Below are positions 28,649 through 38,404 of a stretch of 64,000 nucleotides of DNA, piece after piece. The stretch comes from Arthrobacter sp. Hiyo8 (GTDB lineage: Bacteria > Actinomycetota > Actinomycetes > Actinomycetales > Micrococcaceae). The translations under genes and the position numbers were made by a program. The stretch spans positions 310,001 through 374,000 of the forward strand of contig AP014719.1 in assembly GCA_001549895.1 (NCBI GenBank), read 5' to 3'. The notes under the pieces are model-generated. The model was given only the letters and a program-made list of their open reading frames with translations. It had not been told where the DNA came from and ran no database searches. Numbering within the stretch: the first letter of the stretch is position 1; each line of letters opens with the position of its first letter.

Positions 28649-29257
28649 ATGACCAACGAGATCATCACGGCATCCTCACCTGCCGGCACGAGCGCGCTTC
28701 TGGCAACTGTCGGCAACAAGGTCCGCACGATGCGCAAGGACAAGGGGATGACCCTGTCCAAACTCTCGGAAATCACCGGTCTCAGCCCGGCGATCGTCAG
28801 CCAGATCGAACGCGGGCTGGCCAACCCATCATTCACCACCTTGGCGCAGCTGGCTCACGGCCTGGACATTCCTGTGGGGAAGTTCTTCCTCGGCCAGGAA
28901 GAAACCAGGTCGCCGGTTGTCCGCAAGTCCGAGCGGCGAAACCTCAAAGGCGTCACCAAGAAGTCCGTGGGAGAGGCAGTCTATGAACTCCTGACCCCGG
29001 ACCTCAATGGCGCCTTGGAGGCCCAATGGATCGTGAGTCCGCCAGGCCACGACACCAGCGCCACTCCTTTCCGCCACAGCGGCGAGGAGTTCGGCATCAT
29101 CTTGTCGGGAAAGAAGGACATCTTCCTCGACGGCGAGTGCTACACGCTTGAGGCGGGCGATTCGATCACCTTCTCCTCGGATACGCCTCACTGGTACAAA
29201 AACAGCTACGAAGAGGTATGCGTAGCTATCTGGGTCAACGCCCCTCACGTATGGTGA
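28649..29257 (+). CDS. XRE-type HTH regulator with C-terminal cupin domain
   Basis: 202 residues. Helix-turn-helix at about 25-75 (KLSEITGLSPAIVSQIERGL), then a cupin_2 sensor domain at about 125-195 (FRHSGEEFGIILSGKKDIFL and 'TFSSDTPHWYKNSYEEV'; His-containing cupin motifs that could hold a metal or small acid). This domain order is typical of PuuR/HipB-like regulators of amine, amino-acid and organic-acid catabolism. The frame is intact. It stands between the divergent MHS transporter and the downstream operon, with paired operators in its own promoter region. Confidence 0.94.
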   Translation: MTNEIITASSPAGTSALLATVGNKVRTMRKDKGMTLSKLSEITGLSPAIVSQIERGLANPSFTTLAQLAHGLDIPVGKFFLGQEETRSPVVRKSERRNLKGVTKKSVGEAVYELLTPDLNGALEAQWIVSPPGHDTSATPFRHSGEEFGIILSGKKDIFLDGECYTLEAGDSITFSSDTPHWYKNSYEEVCVAIWVNAPHVW

Positions 29258-29484
29258 CCAGCCGGCGCTAGCCGCCGCTCGCTCCCATACACGTACGGAC
29301 CCTTGGACGTCCGTTCGCAAACATCTCAATCTTCCGTGTCCAGGTCCCCCGGGACCTCTACTCGGCATGCCCTCCGCCAGGCCTAGTCTGCTGCGTACAT
29401 CGCCGCGGGCTCCTCCTGAGCACCCCGTCTATACCCGGCAACCGTTCCAACGGAATGCCCGCCGGGAAGTAAGGATCCTCCACC

Positions 29485-30864
29485 ATGAACTCCTTTGCCA
29501 CCACATCGTCACTGGAACTCAGTACGACGACGGCGGACCTCACCGCACCCGTCATCTCCCGCTCCAACGTCCTCGTGGTCGGCGGTGGGCCCGCCGGCGT
29601 GGCCGCCGCAGTCACCGCAGCACGGTCCGGCGCATCCGTCACGCTCCTGGAGCGCTACTCCTCGCTCGGTGGACTTGCCTCCGGAGGCATGGTCCTGGTG
29701 CTCGACGACATGATCAACGGCCAGGAAATCACGGTGACCGGCATCGTTTCGGAGTACGTGGAACGGCTGCAGAAGCTCGGCCTTGCTATCGTTCCGCCTG
29801 CCGATGACCGCAAGACCTCCGAGGAACTCTGGAACAAGTGGGCCGCTACGGCACCTTCGACTTCCACTCCCACACCAACCCCAAGCCGATTTGCTACGCC
29901 GCAGCCTTCGATCCGGACGGCTGGAAGCGCGTCTCCAACGACCTTGTCCGCGAAGCCGGAGTCAACCTCCGCCTGCACTCGTGGTTCTCCCGCCCGATCG
30001 TGGACAACGGCGTGATCAAGGGCGTCATCTGCGAGACCAAGTCCGGCCCGCAGGCGTTCATGGCGGACATCGTCATCGACACGACCGGTGACATCGACGT
30101 CGCCTCCCGTGCCGGCGCCAGCCACATCAAGGACAGCTACCTCACCACCCTCGTCTTCCGCCTGGGCAACGTGGACACGGCCGCCGCAGAAGCTTTCGAG
30201 CAGGCCAACCCGAAGGAGGCCCGTGCCATCAACCGCACCATCAAGCGCCTCCTTGGCGGCGCCTGGGAACTGTGGTGGCTCAAGACGCCCATCGACGGCG
30301 TCGTCTGGTGCAACGCTCCCCACATGACCGGGTACGACGGCGTGGATCCGGCGGACATGACCGCCGCAGAGTTTGCCGCGCGCGACCGTATCACCGAGGC
30401 CGTGGAGTACGTCCGCGCCACCTGCCCGGCTTCGAGAACTGCTACATGCTGGACGTCGCCTCCCAAATGGGCGTACGGCAGACCCGCCTGCTCGAGGGCG
30501 AATACGTCATGACCAAGGACGATGTCACCTCCCGCCGCCACTTCGCGGACACCGTGGCCCGCGGCCGCGATTACTACTACCCGTACCGCTCGCTGCTTCC
30601 CAAGGAAGTGGACCAACTCCTCGTCGCCGGCCGCCACTACTCCGCCACCCCGGAAGCGCAGAAGATGTCCCGCGAGATCCCGCCCTGCATGGCCATGGGC
30701 CAGGCAGTCGGCGTCGCCGCGGCTCTCGCGGTCGAAAACGGCACCCTCGTCCGCGACGTTTCCGCGCTGGACATCCAGCAGGGCATGCGCCGGCACGGTG
30801 CGGACCCGGGCGACATCCCGTCGTCGAACGCTACAGTCGACAACGAAGCGGTGGTGGGGCATGA
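29485..30864 (+). CDS. FAD-dependent oxidoreductase (FAD_oxidored type)
   Basis: About 460 residues. N-terminal FAD-binding Rossmann motif VLVVGGGPAGVAAAVTAARS (about 30-50), ERYSSLGGLASGG, a second FAD contact ADIVIDTTGDIDVASRAGA, and C-terminal EVDQLLVAGRHYSATPEAQ with REIPPCMAMGQAVGVAAALA. This arrangement fits the PF12831-type family, which includes poorly characterised dehydrogenases and reductases of organic acids. Breaks lie near 29842, 30423 and 30858; after the last repair the stop overlaps the next start as ATGA. First gene of the seven-gene operon. A ferredoxin in the same operon may be its electron partner. Confidence 0.9.
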
Positions 30865-32119
30865 GCACCGACACGCTTCTCGATGAGTTTGAGGAAACCA
30901 CGACGGCGGCGCCCGACGGCGCTGCCAAGCCAACGGCATCCCGCTTCCGCTCGACGGCATCAAGATCGTGGACTTCACCCAAGTGTTCATGGGACCGTCC
31001 TGCACCCAGCTCCTGGGCGACTACGGCGCGGACATCATCAAGGTGGAACGTCCGGGCGCCGGCGACATTTCGCGCAATTCGTTCCCGGACAAGGACGGCC
31101 AGGACAACCCCATCTTCCTGTCCATCAACCGGAACAAGCGCAGCGTTTCCGTGGATACCCGCACCGACGAGGGCAAAGCCGTCCTCCGCCGGGTCATGGC
31201 CGACGCCGACGTCGTCGTCAGCAATTTCCGTTCCGGCGTGATGGAGCGGATGGGCTTCGGCTACGAGGAACTCAAGGCGGAGAACCCCGGAATTATCTGG
31301 GCCTCCGGCACGGGCTTCGGCCCGGTGGGACCCTACTCGCACAAGGGCGGCCAGGATGCGATCGCACAGGCGTACTCCGGCGTGATGTGGCGGCGCGAGT
31401 CGGACGACCAGAAGCCGGCCATCTACCCCACCACGTTGTGCGACTACATCACGGGCATGCACCTCATGCAGGGCATCCTGCTGGCACTGCGCACCCGGGA
31501 GGCGTCCGGCGTCGGGCAAAAAGTCGAGGTGACAATGTACGACTCCATGCTCCACCTGCAGATGCAGGAGGCGTGCATGCAGCTCAACCGCGGCTACGAA
31601 GTCAATTGGGGCGCCATGCCGCTGAGCGGTGTCTTCGAAACCACCGACGGCGCCGTCTGCATGGTGGGCGGCTTCACGCCTGATCCGCTCGCTCGGATTT
31701 CCGAAGCGCTGGGCCTGGACGAGGACCTCACCCAGCGGCCGGAGTTCGCCAACCTGGAGCAGCAGTTCAAGCACAAGCCGGCCTTGCAGGCGATCTTCCG
31801 GGAGCGGATGGCCACAAACACTACCGAGTACTGGACCAACCAACTGGAAAGCCAAGGCCTGCTCAACGCGCCTGTCCACACCCTGGAACAGGCACTGGCC
31901 GATGCCCAGACGGAGGCCAACGGCATGATCGTGGAAGCCGAGCACCCGGGCGTCGGCACCGTGAAGATGCTCAACGCCCCCATTCGCTTGTCTGCTACCC
32001 CGCCTTCCGTCCGGCGCGTGGCGCCGCGGCTCGGTGAGCACAATGTGGAGGTCCTCCTGGAGAACGGCTTCGACGCTGAAACCATCGAGCGCCTGCAGAA
32101 GTTGGGAGTGCTCCGGTGA
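30861..32119 (+). CDS. CaiB/BaiF family (class III) CoA-transferase
   Basis: About 418 residues. The N-terminal nucleotide fold begins GIKIVDFTQVFMGPSCTQLL and GDYGADIIKVERPGAGD, with the middle KVEVTMYDSMLHLQMQE. Class III enzymes move CoA between carboxylic acids through a catalytic Asp; the usual position is around residue 170 and I could not assign it with certainty. One base is lost near 30930 (ANGIPLPLDGIKIVD after repair). ATGA overlap with the gene before and GTGA overlap with the one after. It probably activates the pathway acid as a CoA ester. Confidence 0.93.
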
Positions 32120-32928
32120 CCGTGTCGATGGAAGAGAAGACGATCGTCGACCAGGTCACGCTGACCATCGAGAATTACGTGGCCACGGTGGTCATCGACC
32201 GCCAGCACGTGCTCAACGCCGTCGACGGGACTGCACAAGCCCGGCTCAACGAGATCTGGAGCCAGATCGAAGCCGATCCTGACGTGCGCGCCGTCGTCAT
32301 CACCGGGGCCGGCACGCGGGCGTTTTGCGTCGGGGCGGACATGTCCGCCTCTGCCGTGGACAAGACCGGCCTGCAGTATTGGGCGGAGCTTGACCCCAAC
32401 GGTTTCGGCGGACTGAGCCTGCGCACGAGCCTGGACATTCCGGTGATTGCCCGGGTGAACGGCTATGCGCTGGGCGGCGGCATGGAGATGGTGCTCGGCG
32501 CCGACATTGTGGTCGCCGCGGACTCGGCCCGCTTCGGCCTCACCGAACCGCGGGTCGGGCGCTTGGCGCTCGACGGCGGCATCCACCAATTGGTGCGCCG
32601 CGTCCCCTACACGCAAGCGATGGGCATGCTCCTCACGGGCCGCAAGGCCGAGGCCGCGGAAATGCAATCGATGGGACTGGTCAACGAAGTGGTCCCCGCG
32701 GAGGAGCTCGACGCCGCGGTGCAGCGCTGGGTGGACCAGATCCTCGCCTGCGCGCCCAGCTCCGTCCGGGCCGTCAAGCAAATGGTCAGCAGGACGAGCC
32801 ACTTGAGCGCGGCGGAAGCCCGCGGCCTCAGGCTGCCGGCGCTCATGGCCGCACTCGACAGTGAAGACTCCGCCGAAGGCGTGCTCGCCTTCCAGGAAAA
32901 ACGCCCGCCTGTGTGGCCGGGCCGCTGA
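32116..32928 (+). CDS. Enoyl-CoA hydratase/isomerase family protein
   Basis: 270-residue crotonase-fold enzyme in one intact frame. The oxyanion-hole segment ITGAGTRAFCVGADMS, the helix with NGYALGGGMEMVLGAD, and EPRVGRLALDGGIHQL are the expected landmarks; the Glu of GGGMEM aligns with a catalytic glutamate. The GTG start overlaps the CoA-transferase stop. Together these two genes mirror caiB-caiD of carnitine metabolism, but no carnitine-specific ligase or dehydrogenase is present. Acts on the CoA ester made upstream. Confidence 0.94.
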   Translation: MTVSMEEKTIVDQVTLTIENYVATVVIDRQHVLNAVDGTAQARLNEIWSQIEADPDVRAVVITGAGTRAFCVGADMSASAVDKTGLQYWAELDPNGFGGLSLRTSLDIPVIARVNGYALGGGMEMVLGADIVVAADSARFGLTEPRVGRLALDGGIHQLVRRVPYTQAMGMLLTGRKAEAAEMQSMGLVNEVVPAEELDAAVQRWVDQILACAPSSVRAVKQMVSRTSHLSAAEARGLRLPALMAALDSEDSAEGVLAFQEKRPPVWPGR

Positions 32929-32985
32929 ATGCAGCATGAACAGATGCAAGACACCGAACTTCAGCACGAACGGAAGGACAAACCA

Positions 32986-33914
32986 ATGCGGGAAGCACTA
33001 GCACCCGGAGTGTGGGGCGTCGTCGCCACTCCATTCCAGGGCAGCACCCTCGATCTGGACACCGACAGCCTGGCCCGGTTGGTGGAGCACTATGAATCCA
33101 TCGGCGCGACAGGGCTGACTGTCCTGGGTGTCTTCGGCGAGGCGGCCGCCTTGACCGCAGCGGAGCGCAGCCTGGCTCTCGAAGTGGTGGTCGAAGAAAC
33201 CCGATTGCCCCTCGTGGTGGGTGTGACCTCGCTCTTCACGGGCACGGCAGTCGAAGAAATCCGCGCCGCCCAGGCCGTGGCTGGCGACCGGCTCGCAGCC
33301 GTCATGGTGCAGGCCAATTCGGCCCGGCCGGAAGTTGTGATCGCGCACCTGAACGCCATCCACCAGTCCACCGGGGCCAAGGTCGTCCTGCAGGACTACC
33401 CGGTGGCCAGCGGCGTCGGCATCAGCACCGAAGCACTCATTTACGTGGTCCAGGCGTGCAAGTTTGTTGTCGCGGTCAAGGCCGAGGCCCGCCGACCAGT
33501 GTGGCCATCGCTCAACTGTCGGCCGCCGTCGACGTCTCGGTGTTCGGCGGGCTGGGAGGTCAAGGGCTGCTGGACGAGCTGGTGGCTGGCGCCGCCGGCG
33601 CCATGACGGGGTTCTCCTACCCGGAAGCCCTCGTTGCCTGCGTCCGCGCGTGCAATCGGGCGGTTACGACGATGCCCGGGACGCGCTGCTCCCGTACTTG
33701 CCGCTCATCAACTTCGAGCAGCAGGCCCGGATCGCATTGGCGGTCCGGAAGGAGTGCTTCCGTGAGCGGGGCTTCATCAAGGACTCCGGCGTCCGGCCGC
33801 CGGCGACTCCTTTCCGGAGGTCCTCAGGAACGGAATGCTGACGCATCTGGCTGAAGCGGCCCACGCTTTGGATCTCTCCCTTACCCCGCCGAGCACACAG
33901 CAGGAAGGCTCTAA
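32986..33914 (+). CDS. DapA-like (DHDPS/NAL family) lyase or dehydratase
   Basis: About 308 residues, (beta/alpha)8 barrel. Start 'GVWGVVATPFQGSTLDLDTD', GLTVLGVFGEAAALT (the GxxGE phosphate/carboxylate loop), VVLQDYPVASGVG (catalytic Tyr) and FVVAVKAE (Schiff-base Lys). Breaks lie near 33490, 33655 and around 33830-33890; after repair the stop overlaps the SDR start as TAATG. ATG 32986 has GGAAGGA upstream and is preferred to 32929. Family members split or dehydrate 2-oxo acids, releasing pyruvate or an aldehyde, which fits the downstream aldehyde dehydrogenase. Confidence 0.9.
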
Positions 33915-34682
33915 TGGATTTCGGAATCAGCGGCAAGACCGCCTTCGTCGCCGCCTCCACGGGAGGGCTGGGACTGTCCGTCGCCCGCGGGCTCGCGGCC
34001 GAAGGCGTCCGGGTTGCCATCACCGGCCGCCGCGGCGAGCTGGCCGAGAAGATCGCAGCAGAGCTGCAGGCTGACGGCCACAGCGCCGTGGCTGTCGAGG
34101 CCGACCTGAGCACAGCGGACGGAGTGACCGCCGCCGTCGAACGCGCAGTGGAACTGCTCGGTCCCATCGACATCCTTGTCCTCAACGGCCCCGGTCCCAA
34201 GCCGGGGGCGGCGCGAGCCTTGGCGCCGACGACATCACCGCCGCGTTCGAGCTGCTCGTGAAGCCGCACCACGCGCTTGTCTCGAAGATCCTGCCGGGGA
34301 TGCGGGAGCGGCGCTGGGGACGGATCCTTGCCATCGGATCCAGCGGCGTTGTGGCACCCCTGCCCAACCTTGCCGTCTCCAACACGGGCCGCGCAGCATT
34401 GGCGGGCTACCTCAAAACCCTTGCGGCGGAAGTGGCTCTCGACGCCGTCACGGTCAACATGATCTTGCCGGGACGCATCGCCACCGATCGCGTCGCCGAA
34501 CTGGACCGGGCGGCGGCCAAGCGCCGTGGCACCACGCCCGAGGAAATCCAACTCGAATCCCGCAAGACCATTCCGGCCAGACGCTACGGCGAACCGGAGG
34601 AGTTCGGCGCCGCCGCTTCTTTCCTCTGCAGCGCCCCGCTTCCTACATCACCGGCGTCGCGCTTCGCTGCGACGGGGCCTGA
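33914..34682 (+). CDS. Short-chain dehydrogenase/reductase family protein with atypical active site
   Basis: About 257 residues. NAD(P)-binding TxxxG motif is AASTGGLGLSVARGLAAEG, with 'AVEADLSTADGVTAAVERAV' and LNGPGPKPG (NAG-like position). The catalytic region reads SSGVVAPLPNLAVSNTGRAA: the expected Tyr-x-x-x-Lys is Asn-Thr-Gly-Arg. That pattern is known in a sub-group of FabG-like SDRs, whose chemistry is unclear. Breaks lie near 34205 and 34640; the end is ASYITGVALRCDGA. Coupled to the lyase gene by TAATG. Confidence 0.9.
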
Positions 34683-34758
34683 TCCGGAGCCTCTAGGTCC
34701 GGCCGTCCTCCCGAACAGCCCGAACACCCAATCCCAACCGCTAAGCCAAAGGATGACC

Positions 34759-36232
34759 ATGACTTCCACCGCCACCGAATCGGCAACGTCCGCCCGACAG
34801 GATGTTGCCGCCGCGCAGCACCTGATCAACGGCGAATGGACCGGAGAACCCGAAATCCAGCGAATCAACCCGGCCCGCCCGGATGAACTCGCTGCCCTCT
34901 CCCCGCGAGGCACCGCCGACGACGTCGACGCGGCCATCACCGCCGCTGCCGCCGCCCAGCCGGCCTGGGCAGCCCTGCCCGCCCCGCCCGCGGCGCCATC
35001 CTCATGACCGCCGGCAACCTGCTCCTCGAGCGCCAAAGCGCGATCGCCGAGGACCTCGTCCGCGAAGAAGGCAAAACCCTCGCCGAAGCCAAGGGAGAGG
35101 TCAAGCGCGCCTCGGACGTCCTGCGCTTCTTCGGCTCCCTCGGCTGGGGCGCCACGGGCGAAGTACTTCCCAGTGGGCTCCCGGATACCACCATTACCAC
35201 CCGGCGCGAGCCGCTCGGCGTCGTCGGGCTCATCACCCCGTGGAACTTCCCCATCGCCATCCCAGCATGGAAGGCCGCCCCCGCACTCATCAGCGGTAAC
35301 GCCGTGGTCATCAAGCCGGCCGAACTCACCCCGCTCTCCGCGACGCACCTTGCCCGCGCCCTCCACGACGCCGGTGTACCCGCAGGAGTCTTCAACGTGG
35401 TCCACGGAAAGGGCCGCGTGGTGGGAGACGCTTTGGCACGCGATCCCCGCATCGCCGGGCTGTCCTTCACCGGATCCACCAAAGTGGGGCTTGGGCTCCA
35501 GGAAATCCTGAACGCCCGCCGCGCCCGCGTCCAGCTTGAAATGGGCGGCAAGAACGGCGTCCTAGTGCTCGACGACGCCGATCCGCAGAAGGCCGCCGCG
35601 GTAGTCGCAGCCGGTGCGTTCGGACTCACGGGCCAGGCGTGCACCGCGACGTCCCGCGTGTACGTCACCCCGGGTGTCCGCGACGCGTTCCTCGAAGCCC
35701 TTGTTGCCGAGGCGCGGGCTACACCGCCGGTGACGGGCTCGACGGCGCCAAGATGGGCGCTGTGGTGAGCAGCCAGCAGTTCGAACAGGACCAGGCAGCG
35801 GTGCGCACCGCCGTCGAACGCGGCGCCACCCTCCTTCACGGAGAGTACGACGGCGACCCCTCCGGAGCGCTGCTCTTCCCTGCCGCGGTGCTCACCGATA
35901 TTGCGTTTGACGACGCTGCCGTGACCGAGGAAATCTTCGGTCCGGTAGTCGCGGTCCTGCAGGTCCCCGATTACGAGGCCGGACTCGCCGCCATCAATGA
36001 TTCCCGCTATGGCCTCACCGCAGGCATTTGCACCGACTCTCTGGCCTTGGCCACGGATTTCGCCGCACGCGCGCAGGCGGGCGTGATCAAGGTCAACCGT
36101 CCCACGGCCGGCCTGGACTTGAACGTGCCGTTCGGTGGCGTGAAGGACTCCTCCACCAACACCTTCCGCGAGCAGGGCAAGTCCGCACTGGACGTCTTCA
36201 CGTGGGGCAAGACCGTTTACACCGGTGTGTAG
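34759..36232 (+). CDS. NAD(P)-dependent aldehyde dehydrogenase
   Basis: About 492 residues. Substrate-channel WNFPIAIPAWK, FTGSTKVGLGLQ, catalytic Glu in LEMGGKNGVLVL, catalytic Cys in GLTGQACTATSRVYV, and EEIFGPVVAV. FTGSTKVG and MGGKN resemble 2-oxoglutarate-semialdehyde dehydrogenases, so the aldehyde may carry a carboxylate. Breaks lie near 34990 and 35715. ATG 34759 has AAGGA upstream. Its place after the DapA-like lyase suggests that it oxidises the aldehyde released there. Confidence 0.93.
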
Positions 36233-36238
36233 CGCGTC

Positions 36239-36555
36239 ATGACCTATGTGATCGCGCAGCCCTGCGTGGACGTCAAGGATAAAGCCTGCATCGACGAATG
36301 CCCTGTGGATTGCATCTACGAAGGCGAACGCTCGCTCTACATCCACCCCTCCGAATGTGTGGACTGCGGCGCCTGCGATCCCGTCTGCCCGGTGGAGGCG
36401 ATCTACTATTCAGACGATGTCCCGGATGAGTGGGCAGATTATGTCCGGGCCAACGTCGAGTTCTTCGAGGAACTCGGATCCCCGCAAGGAGCCTCGGCGC
36501 TGGGAAACCTGGCCGGGACCACCCGGTGGTTTCAGCGGCACACGTCCCGGGCTGA
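36239..36555 (+). CDS. fdxA: 7Fe-type ferredoxin
   Basis: About 106 residues. First cluster set 'CVDVKDKACIDECPVDC' with the wider spacing of 3Fe-4S/4Fe-4S ferredoxins, second set CVDCGACDPVCP. The C-terminal extension is typical of actinobacterial FdxA; a base lost near 36515 changes the last residues, and correction gives HPVVSAAHVPG with a stop at 36553. It begins 6 bases after the aldehyde dehydrogenase and looks like the last gene of the operon. Electron carrier for the operon's redox enzymes, by inference. Confidence 0.92.
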
Positions 36556-36557
36556 CG

Positions 36558-36869
36558 TTAGGCGGCCAGCCTGGCCTGGATCGCCCGTCGAAGCGACTCC
36601 AGGCTGGGCAGGCCCCTTAAGCCATCGGCCGTACGGTAGACGCGACACGCCATAGCCGGTTCCGCGGTGGACGGGTAGAGGTCAGTTCCGTCCACCATGA
36701 ACGTCGGGGATCCGTGGAATCCGGCCATTTCCGCCTCTTTGTCGCTCACAATCTCCCTGACCGAAATCAAGGCCGGGTTGTTCCCTTCCAGCTCCACGGC
36801 CCGGGAGAAAAGTTCGCGGGCCGCCGAGCTGTGGGGACAATCCTGGATGGTGAGCAATTCGAAATCCAT
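36558..36869 (-). CDS. Small thioredoxin-fold protein
   Basis: 103 residues: LLTIQDCPHSSAARELF at the N-terminus, where the thioredoxin CxxC is reduced to CPHS, and 'GFHGSPTFMVDGTDLYPS', with the cis-proline (SPTF) of the fold. A monothiol glutaredoxin or DsbA-like role is possible, but no substrate can be named. It converges on the ferredoxin gene with a 2-base gap. The frame is intact from ATG 36869. Confidence 0.8.
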   Translation of the reverse strand: MDFELLTIQDCPHSSAARELFSRAVELEGNNPALISVREIVSDKEAEMAGFHGSPTFMVDGTDLYPSTAEPAMACRVYRTADGLRGLPSLESLRRAIQARLAA

Positions 36870-36900
36870 GACCCCATTATCCGGCTTTGACCTGTCCGGC

Positions 36901-37907
36901 TCACAGCAGGTCGGCGTGATGCTCTGCGACGACGTTCGGATGGGCCCGAAGCCGGTACCGGAGGGCGTTGTCCCCGTAGGTTTCCAGAATCGGACTGTTT
37001 GTCGGGTCAACGGACAAGCCACGGGCTTTTGCCTGGAACTCAGGGCTCACGGCAAGCTGTGGCATGGTCGCGTCCAGTGCGGGGTTGTAGAAGAAGGGAA
37101 GCGAAATCCGGTCCGTGCCTCGAAGGGGTGAGATGACCCGGTGCAGGGTGGCCTTGAGGTAGCCATTGGTGGCCAGTTCCAGCATTTCGCCGATATTGAC
37201 CACGAAAGTCCCCGGCACTTGTGGGGCGTCGATCCATTTCCCCTGGTACTCGACCTGGAGACCGCCTTTCCCGGGCTCAACCAGGAGAAGCGTGAGCACT
37301 CCCCCGTCACGGTGGGATCCTACGCCCTGCTTGGGTTCCGGGTTCGACTCCCCCGGATATCTCACAATTTTGAGGACAGGGAAAGCGCGCTCGGTGAATG
37401 CCGCATCAAAAGTGTCCTCGGGTGCTCCGAGCGAAACTGCCAGTGCCCGTAGCAACGCAAGCGAGATGGTACTCAGCCGTTCGGTCCATTCCGAGACAAT
37501 GTCCCGCATCTCGGGCAACGCCTCCGGCCACAGGTTGGGCCCTCCAGGCGCCAATATTCGGCAATGCCAGGGCCCGGCTCAACAGCATCGCGCTCGACGC
37601 CGATGTCGATCTGCTCGCGCCAGTCGATCCCGCCGTCGGTGAGCTCGCCACCAACGCGGGTGTAACCGCGGAACTGGGGGCTGTGGACATTCTCGATCGC
37701 GAGCTTTTCCTCTTCCGGCAGCTCGAAAAAGCGGCGCGACACGTCGAGAATCGCGTCCGTCAACTCCTGCGGGATGCCGTGGCCGGCTAGGTAGAGGAAG
37801 CCAACCTCATGCATGGCATCTCGCAGTTCGTCACGGAATCGTGCGGCTTCTTCCGGGCCTGCATCCAGACGGGAGAAATCGATCACGGGCAATGTATCGA
37901 GAGTCAA
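36901..37907 (-). CDS. 2-oxoglutarate/Fe(II)-dependent oxygenase (isopenicillin-N-synthase-like)
   Basis: About 335 residues. N-terminal DIOX_N region ('GFLYLAGHGIPQELTDAILD', FFELPEEEKLAI) and a jelly-roll core with the iron triad: His and Asp in GVGSHRDGGVLTLL and His in ATLHRVISPLRGTDRISLPF, where the later Arg-x-Ser binds 2-oxoglutarate. One break near 37535 in a G/C run. The family hydroxylates or desaturates small molecules. No biosynthetic partner is adjacent, so the substrate is unknown. A 22-bp tandem repeat lies just upstream of ATG 37907. Confidence 0.92.
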
Positions 37908-37921
37908 TGCACTTCGTCCTT

Positions 37922-37965
37922 TTCATCGAGTGTCGCCGTCGTGTTCATCGAGTGTCGCCGTCGTG
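37922..37965. repeat. Perfect 22-bp tandem duplication upstream of the oxygenase
   Basis: The same 22-base unit (beginning TTCATCGAGTGTCG) occurs at 37922-37943 and 37944-37965 with no gap. It lies 15 bases before the oxygenase start codon, within its likely leader. Confidence 0.9.
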
Positions 37966-37982
37966 CGGATGATCCCTACGCT

Positions 37983-38330
37983 TCAGTTCGGCTGTTTGGG
38001 ACGCCACACGCCGAAACGGTTGCCGTGCGGGTCCAGGAGGTGCGCGAACTCGATCGCGCCGTTGTCAACGAACGGAATGGCTACGCTTGCACCGAGAGAC
38101 TCGGCCCTGGCGATCGCGGCTTTGACGTCGTCAACCTGGACGTAGAAGATCGCCCACGACGTTCCCTCGAGCGAGGTCGTGTCCCACAGCCCGCCCTTGT
38201 CGCCATTCACCATCTGGTAGCTGGCAGGAGAGGACTCACCGAAACTCCAGTCGAAGAGCGAGCCGTAGAAGGCCTGCGTGCCCTCCGGATCGGGGGAACC
38301 GACTTCGAAGTAGTTCACTATGGAGGCCAA
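37983..38330 (-). CDS. VOC family protein
   Basis: 115-residue glyoxalase-fold protein: 'IVNYFEVGSPDPEGTQAFYG' at the N-terminus, WAIFYVQVDDVKAAIARAES in the second module, and AHLLDPHGNRFGVW at the end. A TTG start at 38330 is chosen because GGAAAGGAAA lies 5 bases upstream; GTG 38315 is the alternative. The frame is intact. Probably co-transcribed with the next gene on the minus strand, 74 bases away. Confidence 0.85.
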   Translation of the reverse strand: MASIVNYFEVGSPDPEGTQAFYGSLFDWSFGESSPASYQMVNGDKGGLWDTTSLEGTSWAIFYVQVDDVKAAIARAESLGASVAIPFVDNGAIEFAHLLDPHGNRFGVWRPKQPN

Positions 38331-38404
38331 AACTGTTTCCTTTCCACTTCCCTCGCTGATAGTCGGAAGCCGCCCGCGAGACCTGGGGCGGCCTTTTCGA
38401 ATGG

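Noticed and set aside
29343..29356. GGTCCC-CC-GGGACC hairpin as a terminator after the XRE-cupin gene
   Set aside because: The stem is only 6 bp with a 2-base loop too tight to close, with no T-run; the operon may be transcribed through it.
30137..32041. 634-codon open frame on the minus strand
   Set aside because: It lies antisense to the FAD oxidoreductase and CoA-transferase genes, has no domain, and reflects the G/C third-position bias of the real genes.
31594..32967. 457-codon minus-strand frame
   Set aside because: Antisense shadow of the CoA-transferase and enoyl-CoA hydratase genes; no family features.
34937..36346. 469-codon minus-strand frame
   Set aside because: Antisense to the aldehyde dehydrogenase and ferredoxin genes, both of which have clear catalytic motifs; the antisense product is low-complexity Arg/Ala/Ser.
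29485..36555. Carnitine catabolism (caiB-caiD like) as the pathway
   Set aside because: CoA-transferase and hydratase fit, but no CoA ligase, crotonobetainyl-CoA reductase or carnitine dehydrogenase is present, and the DapA-like lyase and semialdehyde dehydrogenase have no role in it.
29485..36555. Hydroxyproline catabolism as the pathway
   Set aside because: DapA-like enzyme and semialdehyde dehydrogenase would fit, but there is no epimerase or hydroxyproline oxidase, and CoA-transferase and crotonase would be unexplained.
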